Part shown: piece by piece, positions 1 to 9,070 of the stretch
How the letters are laid out: each line of letters starts with the position of its first letter
How positions within the stretch are numbered: the stretch's first letter is position 1
Assembly: GCF_018494085.1 (NCBI RefSeq)
Contig: NZ_JABBFP010000001.1
Location: 124,001-188,000, forward strand
DNA: 64,000 nt
Reading direction: 5' to 3'
Source of the DNA: Rosenbergiella collisarenosi
GTDB lineage: Bacteria > Pseudomonadota > Gammaproteobacteria > Enterobacterales > Enterobacteriaceae
Position numbers and translations under genes: made by a program
Notes under the pieces: model-generated
Databases searched by the model: none
Told to the model about the DNA's origin: nothing
Seen by the model: only the letters and a program-made list of their open reading frames with translations

Positions 1-239
1 AAATCGTTACCTAGTTCCAATAGCGCAGCTAACGCGGTGAAGACTTTCATCGTACTGGCGGGCAAGGCCATTTGTTTTCCGTGATAATCGACAATCGGCG
101 TCGTATCGCCTACCCTTTGCGCCATGAACGCCAGATTGGTACCATCGGGAAGATATTGGGTATAATCCTCGACAGGCGTAGCAGAAACGTTCAGCGTTAC
201 TGCAAGGGTGAGAGCTGTGATAAGTCTTGAAAGTCGCAT
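1..239 (-). CDS. dacB: DacB (penicillin-binding protein 4), N-terminal part, cut by window edge
   Basis: Only the first 79 codons are inside the window; the gene runs off the left edge. The translated start has a basic-hydrophobic signal peptide (MRLSRLITALTLAV) followed by a mature region resembling E. coli DacB, including the serine-peptidase motif ASTMKV, which carries the SxxK catalytic serine and lysine. The family is a periplasmic D-alanyl-D-alanine carboxypeptidase/endopeptidase that trims peptidoglycan cross-links. It lies divergently from greA, as in E. coli. The start is the ATG read leftward from 239. Confident for identity; the C-terminal SxN and KTG motifs cannot be seen. Confidence 0.93.
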   Translation of the reverse strand, partial: MRLSRLITALTLAVTLNVSATPVEDYTQYLPDGTNLAFMAQRVGDTTPIVDYHGKQMALPASTMKVFTALAALLELGND

Positions 240-411
240 AATCTCGGCGTCGTTAACAATTTAGCCCGCAATACTACGTCCCCTTGAGGGGCAAAGTAAA
301 CGATGATCCGAGCTGAACTCTCGGGTAAAATATGTATCAAACTGAAAAATTCACTCGTCTTGGATAGCTGACTATCTGAGGCGGGATTGTTTTGTTGCAA
401 ATTTAGGTACG

Positions 412-427
412 GCTTAATTCGTTAAGC
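412..427 (+). promoter_or_regulatory. Short hairpin in the greA leader
   Basis: A perfect 6-bp stem (GCTTAA / TTAAGC) closes a TTCG tetraloop about 50 nt before greA. It lies in the 240-nt dacB-greA intergenic region, which otherwise shows only the greA ribosome-binding site (GAGGAG, just before 480). In E. coli the greA leader gives rise to a small RNA (GraL); I cannot show that one is made here. Confidence 0.35.
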
Positions 428-479
428 TGATATCGAATCAGGATGATTGACTGAATAACAGAAGAATGAGGAGTTAAAG

Positions 480-956
480 ATGAGCCAGATTCCTATGACC
501 CTGCGCGGGGCGGAACAACTGCGGGAAGAGCTTAATGAGCTTAAAAATGTTAAGCGTCCACGTATCATTGCGTCGATTGCTGACGCCCGCGAACACGGGG
601 ATTTAAAAGAAAATGCGGAATACCATGCTGCACGTGAAGAGCAAGGGTTTTGCGAAGGTCGTATTCAAGAGATCGAGGCAAAGTTATCTAACGCGCAAGT
701 TATTGATGTGACAAAAATGTCTGCGACAGGCCGTGTCATTTTTGGGGCGACGGTGACGGTTTACAATACTCACTCTGAAGACGAAGTTACTTATCGCATC
801 GTCGGTGACGACGAAGCTGATTTTAAGCAAAATCTTATCTCAGTGAACTCGCCGATGGCGCGTGGATTGATCGGGAAAGAGGCGGATGACGTCGCGGTAG
901 TGAAAACACCCGGTGGAGATGTAGAGTACGAAGTGATTAAGGTTGAATACCTCTAA
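480..956 (+). CDS. greA: Transcript cleavage factor GreA
   Basis: 158 aa, the normal GreA length. GreA enters the secondary channel of RNA polymerase and stimulates cleavage of backtracked RNA. The N-terminal half (about residues 1-75) is the coiled-coil arm, with the acidic tip motif in [17 protein letters not shown]; the Asp and Glu there coordinate the catalytic Mg2+ at the polymerase active site. The C-terminal half is the FKBP-like globular domain. ATG is preceded by GAGGAG at good spacing. It is transcribed alone and ends before a bidirectional terminator shared with the converging yhbY. Confidence 0.98.
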   Translation: MSQIPMTLRGAEQLREELNELKNVKRPRIIASIADAREHGDLKENAEYHAAREEQGFCEGRIQEIEAKLSNAQVIDVTKMSATGRVIFGATVTVYNTHSEDEVTYRIVGDDEADFKQNLISVNSPMARGLIGKEADDVAVVKTPGGDVEYEVIKVEYL

Positions 957-1054
957 ATCTTCGGATTACGACGATATCTTGTTACCGAAATAGCCTTTTC
1001 GCCATTTTGGCCCCGCAAGCCGGATTAACCGTGCTAATATATCTAAAGAAGAGA

Positions 1055-1077
1055 AAAAGGCTGTAAAACAGCCTTTT
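1055..1077. terminator. Bidirectional terminator between greA and yhbY
   Basis: The inverted repeat AAAAGGCTG / CAGCCTTTT with a 5-nt loop gives a 9-bp stem with A/T flanks readable as a U-tract in either direction. It fits the convergent greA and yhbY genes. Confidence 0.75.
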
Positions 1078-1111
1078 AACTGGGAAGAAAGAGTAATGCT
1101 TTCTTTCAGCA

Positions 1112-1405
1112 CTAGCGCGGTAAAGAAATTTTCTTTTCTTTAGACGGTCGGTAGAGCACCAGCATTTTACCGATAACCTGTACTTCGGCTGCTGAGGTTT
1201 CGCGAACAATTGCCGCTACAATCAGGGCTTTGGTTTCCCGGTCTTCTGTCGAGATCTTGACCTTGACCAGTTCGTGATGTGCGAGCGCTTGTTCAAGTTC
1301 CGCAAGAACGCCTTCGGTTAATCCGTTGTTGCCTAACATCACCACTGGCTTCAGTGGATGGGCGAGGCCTTTTAGGTGCTGTTTTTGTTTAGTGCTTAGA
1401 TTCAT
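1112..1405 (-). CDS. yhbY: YhbY, CRM-domain ribosome-associated RNA-binding protein
   Basis: 97 aa, the same length as E. coli YhbY. The whole protein is a single CRM domain with the hallmark GNNGLTEGV loop (about residues 25-33). The family binds pre-50S ribosomal particles and is thought to help 23S rRNA maturation. It is divergent from rlmE, another 50S biogenesis gene, with a 125-nt intergenic region that must hold both promoters. Confidence 0.95.
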   Translation of the reverse strand: MNLSTKQKQHLKGLAHPLKPVVMLGNNGLTEGVLAELEQALAHHELVKVKISTEDRETKALIVAAIVRETSAAEVQVIGKMLVLYRPSKEKKISLPR

Positions 1406-1530
1406 CGTATTATTTACTTACTCAGGGATTGAAAACAGGTCATTGTACCGCCATCTCTAGTATATCGCCAAATCAACGCAGCATTTTGCGTAATGATTTA
1501 TCGCTGCGATACAAAAATGTTGGAAAAAGT

Positions 1531-2160
1531 ATGACGGGAAAGAAGCGTTCAGCCAGCTCAAGTCGCTGGTTACAGGAACACTTTAGCGATAAATATGTGC
1601 TACAAGCACAAAAGAAAGGTCTACGTTCGCGGGCTTGGTTTAAACTAGATGAGATCCAACAAGGTGATCGTCTGTTTAAACCGGGTATGACGGTTGTAGA
1701 TTTAGGTGCTGCGCCAGGTGGTTGGTCACAATACGTGGTCGAGCAGATTGGCGCAAACGGCCGAATTATCGCGTGTGATATACTGCCAATGGATCCCATT
1801 GTTGGTGTAGACTTTCTTCAAGGTGACTTCCGAGAAGAAGCTGTACTAAAAGCGTTGCTCGATCGTGTCGGGGACGGTAAGGTGCAGGTAGTAATGTCAG
1901 ATATGGCACCAAATATGAGTGGCACTCCCGCGGTAGATATTCCTCGCGCGATGTATCTCATAGAGCTGGCTCTTGAAATGTGCCGTGATATTTTGGCACC
2001 AGGTGGCAGTTTTGTAGTAAAGGTGTTCCAGGGAGATGGTTTTGATGATTACCTACGCGAAATCCGCTCCTTATTTACGAAAGTCAAAGTTCGTAAGCCA
2101 GACGCTTCGCGTTCACGTTCTCGCGAAGTGTACATTGTAGCGACTGGGCGCAAAATATAG
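1531..2160 (+). CDS. rlmE: 23S rRNA 2'-O-ribose U2552 methyltransferase RlmE (FtsJ/RrmJ)
   Basis: From the ATG at 1531 the protein is 209 aa, exactly the family length, and begins [13 protein letters not shown] as in E. coli. An in-frame ATG 34 codons upstream would add an unconserved extension. It uses SAM to methylate U2552 in the A-loop of 23S rRNA, a late 50S assembly step. Visible motifs are the SAM loop [13 protein letters not shown] and the K-D-K-E type catalytic residues within SDMAPNMSG and VVKVFQG. It is followed 47 nt later by ftsH, the conserved rlmE-ftsH pair (heat-shock operon in E. coli). Confidence 0.97.
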   Translation: MTGKKRSASSSRWLQEHFSDKYVLQAQKKGLRSRAWFKLDEIQQGDRLFKPGMTVVDLGAAPGGWSQYVVEQIGANGRIIACDILPMDPIVGVDFLQGDFREEAVLKALLDRVGDGKVQVVMSDMAPNMSGTPAVDIPRAMYLIELALEMCRDILAPGGSFVVKVFQGDGFDDYLREIRSLFTKVKVRKPDASRSRSREVYIVATGRKI

Positions 2161-2207
2161 CTCCCTACGCTTTCTGTTAACATCGTTGTAAATAAGAGGT
2201 TAATCCC

Positions 2208-4127
2208 TTGAGTGACATGGCGAAAAACCTAATTCTCTGGTTAGTCATTGCAGTCGTGCTAATGACCGTATTCCAGAGCTTTGGGCCCAGCGAGTCAAAT
2301 GGCAAGAAAGTCGATTATTCAACTTTCGTGACAGAAGTGAATCAAAACCAGGTTCGCGAGGCGCGTATTAATGGGCGTGAGATTAACGTAACCACTAACG
2401 ATAGCAATAAATACACTACGTATATTCCTGTCAATGATCCGCAATTACTGCAAAACCTGTTATCCAAGAAGGTGAAAGTTGTTGGCGAGCCCCCTGAAGG
2501 TCAAAGTCTGCTGACTTCTATCTTCATCTCCTGGTTCCCAATGTTGCTACTCATTGGTGTATGGATCTTCTTTATGCGTCAAATGCAGGGAGGCGGTGGT
2601 AAAGGTGCCATGTCTTTCGGTAAGAGCAAGGCTCGCATGTTGACGGAAGATCAGATTAAAACCACTTTTGCTGATGTTGCAGGCTGTGATGAAGCGAAAG
2701 AGGAAGTCAGCGAGCTAGTGGAATATCTCCGTGAACCTTCGCGTTTTCAAAAGCTAGGCGGAAAAATTCCTAAAGGCGTGCTGATGGTAGGCCCTCCAGG
2801 TACGGGTAAAACGTTACTGGCGAAGGCCATAGCAGGGGAAGCTAAAGTTCCTTTCTTTACCATTTCAGGTTCTGACTTCGTTGAGATGTTCGTCGGCGTC
2901 GGTGCATCGCGCGTTCGTGATATGTTTGAACAAGCGAAAAAATCGGCTCCTTGTATCATCTTTATCGACGAAATCGATGCGGTTGGACGTCAGCGTGGAG
3001 CAGGGTTAGGCGGTGGTCACGATGAACGTGAGCAAACGCTAAACCAAATGCTGGTTGAGATGGATGGTTTCGAAGGCAATGAAGGGATTATCGTTATTGC
3101 GGCGACTAACCGCCCTGACGTTCTCGATCCAGCACTGCTTCGTCCAGGTCGTTTTGACCGTCAAGTCGTTGTTGGGCTGCCAGACGTACGTGGCCGTGAG
3201 CAAATCTTAAAAGTGCATATGCGTCGTGTTCCTCTAGCGACAGACATTGATACAGCGATCATCGCTCGTGGTACACCAGGATTTTCTGGTGCTGACTTAG
3301 CAAACCTCGTGAATGAAGCTGCATTGTTTGCTGCACGCAGCAACCAACGTGTCGTGTCGATGGTTGAGTTCGAGAAGGCTAAAGACAAGATCATGATGGG
3401 TGCGGAACGTCGCTCAATGGTCATGACCGAAGCGCAAAAAGAGTCAACGGCTTATCACGAAGCAGGACACGCAATCATTGGTCGTCTCGTACCAGAGCAC
3501 GATCCAGTACACAAGGTGACCATTATTCCTCGTGGGCGTGCGCTAGGGGTGACTTTCTTCTTACCTGAAGGCGATGCAATTAGCGCAAGTCGTCAGAAGT
3601 TAGAGAGCCAAATCTCTACACTTTACGGCGGCCGCTTAGCAGAAGAGATCATCTACGGTTCGGAAAAAGTCTCTACGGGTGCTTCAAACGATATTAAAGT
3701 TGCGACTAACCTCGCACGCAATATGGTTACCCAATGGGGCTTCTCTGAGAAGCTCGGCCCTCTACTCTACGCAGAAGAAGAAGGTGAAGTTTTCTTAGGT
3801 CGTTCCGTCGCGAAAGCGAAACATATGTCCGATGAAACCGCGCGTATTATCGACCAAGAGATCAAGCAGCTCATCGATAATAACTACGAGCGTGCGCGCA
3901 AACTGTTAAATGAGAACATCGACATCCTGCATACGATGAAAGATGCTCTGATGAAGTATGAAACTATTGATGCCCCGCAAATCGATGATTTGATGGCGCG
4001 TAGAGAAGTTCGTGCTCCAGCAGGTTGGACTGAGCTGGCAGTGAAGGAAGAAGAGCCTGTTGCACCACCACAAGCAGCTCGTCCTGTCGACGCACCAGAG
4101 AATAATGATCCAGGCAACCCGATGTAA
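2208..4127 (+). CDS. ftsH: ATP-dependent zinc metalloprotease FtsH (HflB)
   Basis: Membrane-anchored AAA+ protease that degrades sigma-32, LpxC and misassembled membrane proteins. Order of parts: N-terminal TM segment (about residues 8-25), periplasmic domain, second TM (about 100-120), AAA+ module with Walker A GPPGTGKT (about 195) and the second region of homology [19 protein letters not shown], then the M41 protease with the zinc motif HEAGH (about 417). The likely start is TTG at 2208, because AGAGG sits 8 nt upstream; the ATG at 2217 is the alternative and would remove three residues. The C-terminal tail after about 605 is Pro/Ala/Glu-rich and differs from E. coli, as usual for this tail. 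Confidence 0.98.
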   Translation: MSDMAKNLILWLVIAVVLMTVFQSFGPSESNGKKVDYSTFVTEVNQNQVREARINGREINVTTNDSNKYTTYIPVNDPQLLQNLLSKKVKVVGEPPEGQSLLTSIFISWFPMLLLIGVWIFFMRQMQGGGGKGAMSFGKSKARMLTEDQIKTTFADVAGCDEAKEEVSELVEYLREPSRFQKLGGKIPKGVLMVGPPGTGKTLLAKAIAGEAKVPFFTISGSDFVEMFVGVGASRVRDMFEQAKKSAPCIIFIDEIDAVGRQRGAGLGGGHDEREQTLNQMLVEMDGFEGNEGIIVIAATNRPDVLDPALLRPGRFDRQVVVGLPDVRGREQILKVHMRRVPLATDIDTAIIARGTPGFSGADLANLVNEAALFAARSNQRVVSMVEFEKAKDKIMMGAERRSMVMTEAQKESTAYHEAGHAIIGRLVPEHDPVHKVTIIPRGRALGVTFFLPEGDAISASRQKLESQISTLYGGRLAEEIIYGSEKVSTGASNDIKVATNLARNMVTQWGFSEKLGPLLYAEEEGEVFLGRSVAKAKHMSDETARIIDQEIKQLIDNNYERARKLLNENIDILHTMKDALMKYETIDAPQIDDLMARREVRAPAGWTELAVKEEEPVAPPQAARPVDAPENNDPGNPM

Positions 4128-4170
4128 GGTCTGAATTATTCGATAAATAGTGCCAGTTCGCGCTACAATT

Positions 4171-4198
4171 AAGCCCCGCTCATGCGGGGCTTTTTTTT
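4171..4198 (+). terminator. Intrinsic terminator after ftsH
   Basis: Stem GCCCCGC / GCGGGGC with a TCAT loop followed by eight Ts. It separates rlmE-ftsH from folP-glmM. Confidence 0.9.
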
Positions 4199-4233
4199 GC
4201 ATCGCATCGATAGAGAGTTAAAGAGGATAAACA

Positions 4234-5067
4234 ATGAAATTACGCGCCCGAGGAACTGAGCTCGATCTCTCCTTTCCCCATGTAATGGGGATCTTGAATA
4301 TGACGCCAGACTCTTTTTCTGATGGTGGCCGCCATAACACTCTGATCGATGCCATCACCCATGCGAACGAAATGGTCATTGCGGGTGCAACCATTCTTGA
4401 TATCGGCGGCGAGTCGACGCGACCTGGGGCCGATGAAGTATCGGTAGAGGAAGAGTTGACGCGCGTCATTCCTGTTGTAGAGGCCTTAGCGCAACGTTTC
4501 GAAGTATGGATCTCCGTTGATACTTCTAAGCCAGAAGTTATTCGTGCCGCAGCCGCTGCTGGCGCGCATCTGATTAATGATATCCGTTCGTTAAACGAGC
4601 CAGGCGCACTGCAGGCCGCAGCTGAAGTAGATTTACCCGTCTGTTTGATGCATATGCAGGGCGACCCTAAGTCGATGCAACATAGCCCCAGTTACCAGCA
4701 AATTATTACAGAAGTCGATGGCTTCTTAGCCACTGAAATCGAGCGCTGTGTCGCTGCGGGGATACGTCGGGAAAACCTAGTACTCGACCCGGGTTTCGGT
4801 TTTGGCAAAACGGTCCAACACAATTATGAACTATTGGCGAATCTTGGGCACTTCCACCACTTTGATTTACCATTGCTAGTGGGAATGTCTCGTAAGTCTA
4901 TGATTGGCCAACTCCTGAATGTCGGACCTACTCAGCGACTGAGTGGAAGTCTGGCCTGTGCTGTCATTGCCGCGATGCAGGGTGCTCACATTATTCGCGT
5001 GCATGATGTTAAAGAAAGCGTCGAAGCCATTCGCGTGGTTGAAGCCACGCTCAGAGCAAAAGGATAA
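4234..5067 (+). CDS. folP: Dihydropteroate synthase FolP
   Basis: 277 aa TIM-barrel enzyme joining p-aminobenzoate to 6-hydroxymethyl-dihydropterin diphosphate in folate synthesis; it is the sulfonamide target. Visible motifs: MGILNMTPDSFSDGG near the N-terminus (phosphate/pterin loop), DIGGESTRPGA, VSVDTSKPEV, and DPGFGFGK in the middle, plus GMSRKS near residue 220. AAAGAGG lies before the ATG. It is followed by glmM after only 3 nt, the standard folP-glmM operon. Confidence 0.97.
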   Translation: MKLRARGTELDLSFPHVMGILNMTPDSFSDGGRHNTLIDAITHANEMVIAGATILDIGGESTRPGADEVSVEEELTRVIPVVEALAQRFEVWISVDTSKPEVIRAAAAAGAHLINDIRSLNEPGALQAAAEVDLPVCLMHMQGDPKSMQHSPSYQQIITEVDGFLATEIERCVAAGIRRENLVLDPGFGFGKTVQHNYELLANLGHFHHFDLPLLVGMSRKSMIGQLLNVGPTQRLSGSLACAVIAAMQGAHIIRVHDVKESVEAIRVVEATLRAKG

Positions 5068-5070
5068 CGC

Positions 5071-6405
5071 ATGAGTGAACGTAAATATTTCGGTACCGAC
5101 GGTATTCGCGGTAAAGTTGGCGAATTCCCTATTACCCCTGATTTTGTTTTAAAATTAGGATGGGCCGCCGGTAAAGTGTTAGCGGGTCAGGGATCGAAGA
5201 AAGTAATTATCGGCAAAGATACACGTATCTCTGGCTACATGCTGGAGTCGGCTCTAGAGGCGGGATTGGCCGCGGCAGGACTTTCAGCTGCCTTCACGGG
5301 GCCTATGCCAACCCCTGCGATTGCCTATTTGACGCGTACTTTCCGTGCAGAAGCGGGTGTCGTCATCTCTGCCTCCCATAATCCTTTCGATGATAACGGT
5401 ATCAAATTCTTTTCGACCGAAGGGACGAAGCTTCCTGACGAGGTCGAGGCGGCGATTGAAGCAGAGCTAGACAAGAACATCACTTGCGTACCTTCTGCGG
5501 AGTTAGGCCGTGCTAGCCGTATTGTAGATGCCGCTGGGCGATATATTGAGTTCTGTAAAGGAACATTCCCGAGCGAACTTAGCTTGAATCAGTTAAAAAT
5601 CGTTGTCGACTGCGCAAATGGCGCGACCTACCACATCGCCCCCAACGTACTGCGTGAACTAGGGGCCGAAGTCATTACCATCGGCGCTTCACCCGATGGG
5701 ATGAACATCAATAAAGAGTGCGGGGCAACGGATTTAGATCTACTTAAACAAACTGTCATAGCAGAAAAGGCGGACTTAGGATTCGCTCTCGATGGCGATG
5801 GCGACCGTATTATGATGGTTGACCACCTCGGGCAGACTGTCGACGGCGATCAAATTCTCTATATCATCGCTCGTGAGCGCTTACGCCAAGGAAACCTGCG
5901 TGGCGGCGTCGTCGGTACGCTGATGAGTAATATGGGCCTTGAGATCGCGCTGAAACAGCTCGGTATTCCTTTCGAGCGGGCAAAAGTCGGTGACCGCTAT
6001 GTATTGGAAAAGCTCAAAGAGCGAGGATGGGTCGTCGGGGCTGAGAACTCTGGCCATGTGATCTTACTTGATAAAACCACAACGGGTGATGGCATTATTG
6101 CTGGGCTACAAGTGTTAACAGCGGTAGTAGGAAATAAATTATCCCTGCACGATTTATGCAGTGGAATGAAGCTCTTACCACAAGTCCTTGTCAACGTGCG
6201 TTTTACCTCCGGTAGCGATCCGTTACAACATCCAGAAGTTCTAGCCGCATTACACCGCGCTGAGCAACAACTGGCCGGACGAGGCCGCGTCCTGTTACGT
6301 AAATCTGGCACTGAGCCATTGATTCGCGTCATGGTTGAAGGTGGAAATAGCGTGGAAGTCACGGAATTGGCTCAGTCTATCGCGGACGTAGTGAAAGGCC
6401 TTTAG
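5071..6405 (+). CDS. glmM: Phosphoglucosamine mutase GlmM
   Basis: 444 aa, close to the 445 of E. coli. It converts glucosamine-6-phosphate to glucosamine-1-phosphate for UDP-GlcNAc, feeding peptidoglycan and LPS. The active-site serine is in [11 protein letters not shown] (about residue 102), the metal loop DGDGDR is near residue 243, and the substrate loop is GAENSGHV. The C-terminal phosphate-binding motif is [12 protein letters not shown]. The start ATG follows AAAGGATAACGC immediately after the folP stop. Confidence 0.98.
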   Translation: MSERKYFGTDGIRGKVGEFPITPDFVLKLGWAAGKVLAGQGSKKVIIGKDTRISGYMLESALEAGLAAAGLSAAFTGPMPTPAIAYLTRTFRAEAGVVISASHNPFDDNGIKFFSTEGTKLPDEVEAAIEAELDKNITCVPSAELGRASRIVDAAGRYIEFCKGTFPSELSLNQLKIVVDCANGATYHIAPNVLRELGAEVITIGASPDGMNINKECGATDLDLLKQTVIAEKADLGFALDGDGDRIMMVDHLGQTVDGDQILYIIARERLRQGNLRGGVVGTLMSNMGLEIALKQLGIPFERAKVGDRYVLEKLKERGWVVGAENSGHVILLDKTTTGDGIIAGLQVLTAVVGNKLSLHDLCSGMKLLPQVLVNVRFTSGSDPLQHPEVLAALHRAEQQLAGRGRVLLRKSGTEPLIRVMVEGGNSVEVTELAQSIADVVKGL

Positions 6406-6634
6406 TCGTTTCGGTGTCGACCTGGAGGAGATAAACAGTCGCTTATTTACCCACTAAGCCTAGGGGTACCAATGAGGTTGCTGTTTTTTTCTGCGATCAA
6501 ATGTTGCAACGTAAATTGCACTTGCAGAGTGCGTTGTCTTTCGTTAGTATTCACATCCACTTCAGGGGAGTTCTTTCTTCGTGAAGGTAGATGCGTTTTA
6601 AATGTACGATTACGTACAAGGAAACAGGTTAATT

Positions 6635-6970
6635 ATGTACGAAGCTCTTTTAGTTATTTTCCTGCTGGTCGCTGTTGCGTTAATCGCTATGGTGATGCTA
6701 CAGCAAGGTAAAGGCGCTGATATGGGCGCATCTTTCGGTGCAGGTGCCTCTGGAACATTATTTGGTTCAAGCGGTTCAGGAAACTTCCTGACACGTATGA
6801 CCGGTATTCTTGCTGCGCTGTTTTTCATTATTAGCCTGGTGCTTGGTAATCTAAACAGTAATAAAACACATAAAGGCAGTGAGTGGGATAATCTGAGTGG
6901 ACCAGCTAAGTCTGAGCAAACTCAACAGCCAGCGAAAACCTCTTCGCCAGCGAGTGATATCCCGCAGTAA
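6635..6970 (+). CDS. secG: Protein-export membrane protein SecG
   Basis: 111 aa from the ATG at 6635 (MYEALLVIFLLVAVALIAMV...), matching the E. coli start; an in-frame ATG at 6602 would add 11 unconserved residues. Two TM segments (about residues 3-22 and 53-73) flank the conserved glycine-rich cytoplasmic loop with LQQGKGADMGASFG. SecG is the accessory subunit of SecYEG and speeds SecA-driven export. The tRNA-Leu gene follows 28 nt later, as in E. coli. The 229 nt between glmM and secG show no gene I can support. Confidence 0.97.
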   Translation: MYEALLVIFLLVAVALIAMVMLQQGKGADMGASFGAGASGTLFGSSGSGNFLTRMTGILAALFFIISLVLGNLNSNKTHKGSEWDNLSGPAKSEQTQQPAKTSSPASDIPQ

Positions 6971-6998
6971 CGCCAAACTGATTGTAAGTATCAGCAGT

Positions 6999-7086
6999 GC
7001 CGTGGTGGTGGAATTGGTAGACACGCTACCTTGAGGTGGTAGTGCCCAAATAGGGCTTACGGGTTCAAGTCCCGTCCTCGGTACCA
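6999..7086 (+). tRNA. leuU: tRNA-Leu (anticodon GAG)
   Basis: 88 nt with CCA encoded. The anticodon loop TTGAGGT is closed by CTACC/GGTAG, the variable arm TGCCC-AAATA-GGGC is long as for class II tRNAs, and the T-loop TTCAAGT is standard. Its position behind secG is that of E. coli leuU. The 5' acceptor strand reads GCCGTGG against 3' CCTCGGT, so position 5 would be a U-U mismatch with position 68; the E. coli gene, as I recall it, has A there. Confidence 0.96.
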
Positions 7087-7094
7087 ATCTTAAG

Positions 7095-7123
7095 AAAAAA
7101 GACGCTTAATAGCGTCTTTTTTT
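7095..7123. terminator. Bidirectional terminator between tRNA-Leu and the hdc operon
   Basis: GACGCT-TAAT-AGCGTC stem with an upstream A-run and a downstream T-run, so it can stop the secG-tRNA-Leu transcript (+) and the histidine decarboxylase operon (-). Confidence 0.85.
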
Positions 7124-7142
7124 GTGTCTGAGATCTGCTTAT

Positions 7143-8954
7143 CTATCGAAACCATAGTATTTTCCCTAGGTGATCGCCGATCGACTCAATCGTTGTTGTT
7201 TCGTATTCTGGGTCTTTAGCCTTATAAAGTCGAAGTGAATAGCCGTCACCCTCCACTTCAAGCGTGATTTTTGCTCCTTGATTACGAGAATTTTTGTGTC
7301 GAGTCGCCATCCTCAATTGGGAGCTATCTGTCATAATACTTAATTCAGGAAATTGTTGGCGTAGTTTTCGTGCCAAAAGTACTGTTTGTACGGCAACTCT
7401 GGGTTGACTCGCGATAATAACAATATCGATAGAAGACGTTGAGTTGAGTTCGACTTTACGCTTATCGAATAGCTGAGCGATAGGACCTATCAAAAAGGCA
7501 AATCCACAAGCAGCGATCGGATATCCGACGGTTCGACTCGCACTGGCATCGTAACGGCCACCTCGACTTATCACGATATCGTTATTTCTCCACTCAAAGA
7601 CGATTTGGCAGTACTCATTACGGGGGAAAAGTTGAGTATCATGATGCCAAGCAATACCTGCTTGATTAAGCGCCAGCTGCAGACGGATAAATCTTTGCTG
7701 AGAATCGGTAGAAATATGGTCGTTAATATTTGGTGCTGTTGTAGCGAGAAGTTGTAGAAGAGGATCGTTAGAATTGATCAACCTTTCTGGATGAAACTTC
7801 AGCTCCTCTTGCTGCTCAGGTGCAAATAAATGGGCGTGTGGGCGATAGTAAGTATCAAGAGCTCGGCGAAAATCCTTAAGAGCGCTAGGATCGCCTAGCA
7901 TATTCAAATGCAATTCGGTTTTTTCAGCGATACCGAGTTGTTTAAAAAAAAGCGCCTGAAGTACCAGCTGTTCTAATTCAATATCGATGCCTGCCATATC
8001 GAAAGCTTCAGCGCCAACCTGGTCACTTTGTTGTAGAGATTGATTATGGTGTCTTTGGCCAAACATTGTGCCTGAGTACCATATTCTACTCATCGATTGT
8101 TGGGAGTGAGTATCAGTCATTAGCCGTAAGCACCCCGTTGTACCATCGCGACGGAGCCGAACAGGACTTAAAAGGGTTGAATTTTTCTGAGTCAATAAAA
8201 ACTCATTCTCTATCAGCGATAGACGAACTTGCTGGTACCCACGTTGGCGTAGGAAAGCTGCTGCATGTTGTTCAATGTTTATCCGTATATCAATATTAGA
8301 AGGGGTGTATTTACGAGGCCTTCCACGATGCCGAGCTTGTAGTGAACAGGCCAATTGTGATTCGAGTCTTTTACTCACAGCAGGAGTAGCAAGGAGACAA
8401 TTTTGGCTTAGCGTATTACGAATTCTAATTACCAGTGCAGCATTCAATGGTGTGCAGCAAAATTCTTTGAATCTCCGATGTTGCTGGACTTCATCATCCG
8501 CTAGGTTTAGCCACTCTTGATGAGGGACAATAATATCTTTAGGGCTTAACCCGTCGCTATGGTGGCTTTTAACACCATCCTCATTGCACTCTATAAAACG
8601 TTTAACTATCAGAAAATAGGTACTTGCTTGTAAAGGGCTACAGGAATATCGGTTCTCCCATAACGAGCCATAGCGTTGATAACGGTGATTATAATAGGGT
8701 ACATATCGTCTTCCGAGATATTGAATAAAACTACTCAGCGCCAGGCGACTTTCTGCGCTAACCATTAGCAAAACTCTTTCGGGAGCCAATGAGTAACTAT
8801 GAATCGCCACTGCGTAACGTTTTGCAGCAAGAGCGAGTGCGAGCTCAAAGGCTGTATAGTCATTTTCTTCACGAAATAGTGGCTCACCGTTATGACCTTT
8901 GAGTTGAGTTAGGTGAGGAAATCCTTCGATAAATAATCGATTTTTTCTCGGCAT
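7143..8954 (-). CDS. Fusion of a degenerate RAYT/Y1-transposase-like domain with a degenerate histidyl-tRNA synthetase-like domain
   Basis: 603 aa from the ATG at 8954 (MPRKNRLFIEG), the usual start pattern of REP-associated tyrosine transposases; a GTG at 9047 and an ATG at 8981 are alternatives without better ribosome-binding sites. Residues about 1-215 resemble RAYTs: LGRRYVPYYNHRYQRYGSLWENRY and a closing GRPRK (211-215). The HUH site is IHSYSLAPERVLLM, where families have NHxH, so both His are lost (R60, L62). The RYIELN motif reads RFIECN (F120), losing the likely nucleophile. Residues about 220-500 align with the neighbouring HisRS (RIWYSGTMF, LHLNMLG, GGRYD, ACGFAF), but the motif 2 Arg is Gly299, the arginine of RGLDYY is Phe, and motif 3 ER is GP. 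The last 95 or so residues resemble the anticodon-binding domain. It is the last gene of the hdc operon. Function unknown; I infer a non-enzymatic regulator. Confidence 0.8.
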   Translation of the reverse strand: MPRKNRLFIEGFPHLTQLKGHNGEPLFREENDYTAFELALALAAKRYAVAIHSYSLAPERVLLMVSAESRLALSSFIQYLGRRYVPYYNHRYQRYGSLWENRYSCSPLQASTYFLIVKRFIECNEDGVKSHHSDGLSPKDIIVPHQEWLNLADDEVQQHRRFKEFCCTPLNAALVIRIRNTLSQNCLLATPAVSKRLESQLACSLQARHRGRPRKYTPSNIDIRINIEQHAAAFLRQRGYQQVRLSLIENEFLLTQKNSTLLSPVRLRRDGTTGCLRLMTDTHSQQSMSRIWYSGTMFGQRHHNQSLQQSDQVGAEAFDMAGIDIELEQLVLQALFFKQLGIAEKTELHLNMLGDPSALKDFRRALDTYYRPHAHLFAPEQQEELKFHPERLINSNDPLLQLLATTAPNINDHISTDSQQRFIRLQLALNQAGIAWHHDTQLFPRNEYCQIVFEWRNNDIVISRGGRYDASASRTVGYPIAACGFAFLIGPIAQLFDKRKVELNSTSSIDIVIIASQPRVAVQTVLLARKLRQQFPELSIMTDSSQLRMATRHKNSRNQGAKITLEVEGDGYSLRLYKAKDPEYETTTIESIGDHLGKILWFR

Positions 8955-9047
8955 AGCGATAGCTCTCGGTAACTTGCCCATCAATGAAAAAGGTTTCCAG
9001 AGTGGGCAAAAATAGAATATGCCAATTTCTAGGATGCAGCCTTGCAC

Positions 9048-9070
9048 TTAGGCTAAGGTTATTAGCCTAA
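9048..9070. repeat. Hairpin at the hisS2 stop codon
   Basis: Perfect 9-bp inverted repeat TTAGGCTAA / TTAGCCTAA with a 5-nt loop. One arm includes the hisS2 stop. The run of Ts follows on the plus strand (antisense), so it is not a normal terminator for the operon. Role unknown. Confidence 0.6.

Noticed and set aside
6472-6711. 79-codon plus-strand ORF before and into secG
   Set aside because: It overlaps secG in another frame, is Cys/Arg-rich without recognisable domains, and lies in the expected secG leader.
6851-7087. Antisense 78-codon ORF over secG and tRNA-Leu
   Set aside because: MVPRTGLEPVSPIW is again the typical artefact of a tRNA-Leu complement.
7143-8954. Calling the fusion protein HisZ
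   Set aside because: HisZ works with the short form of HisG, and enterobacteria use long HisG; the N-terminal RAYT-like part is also foreign to HisZ.
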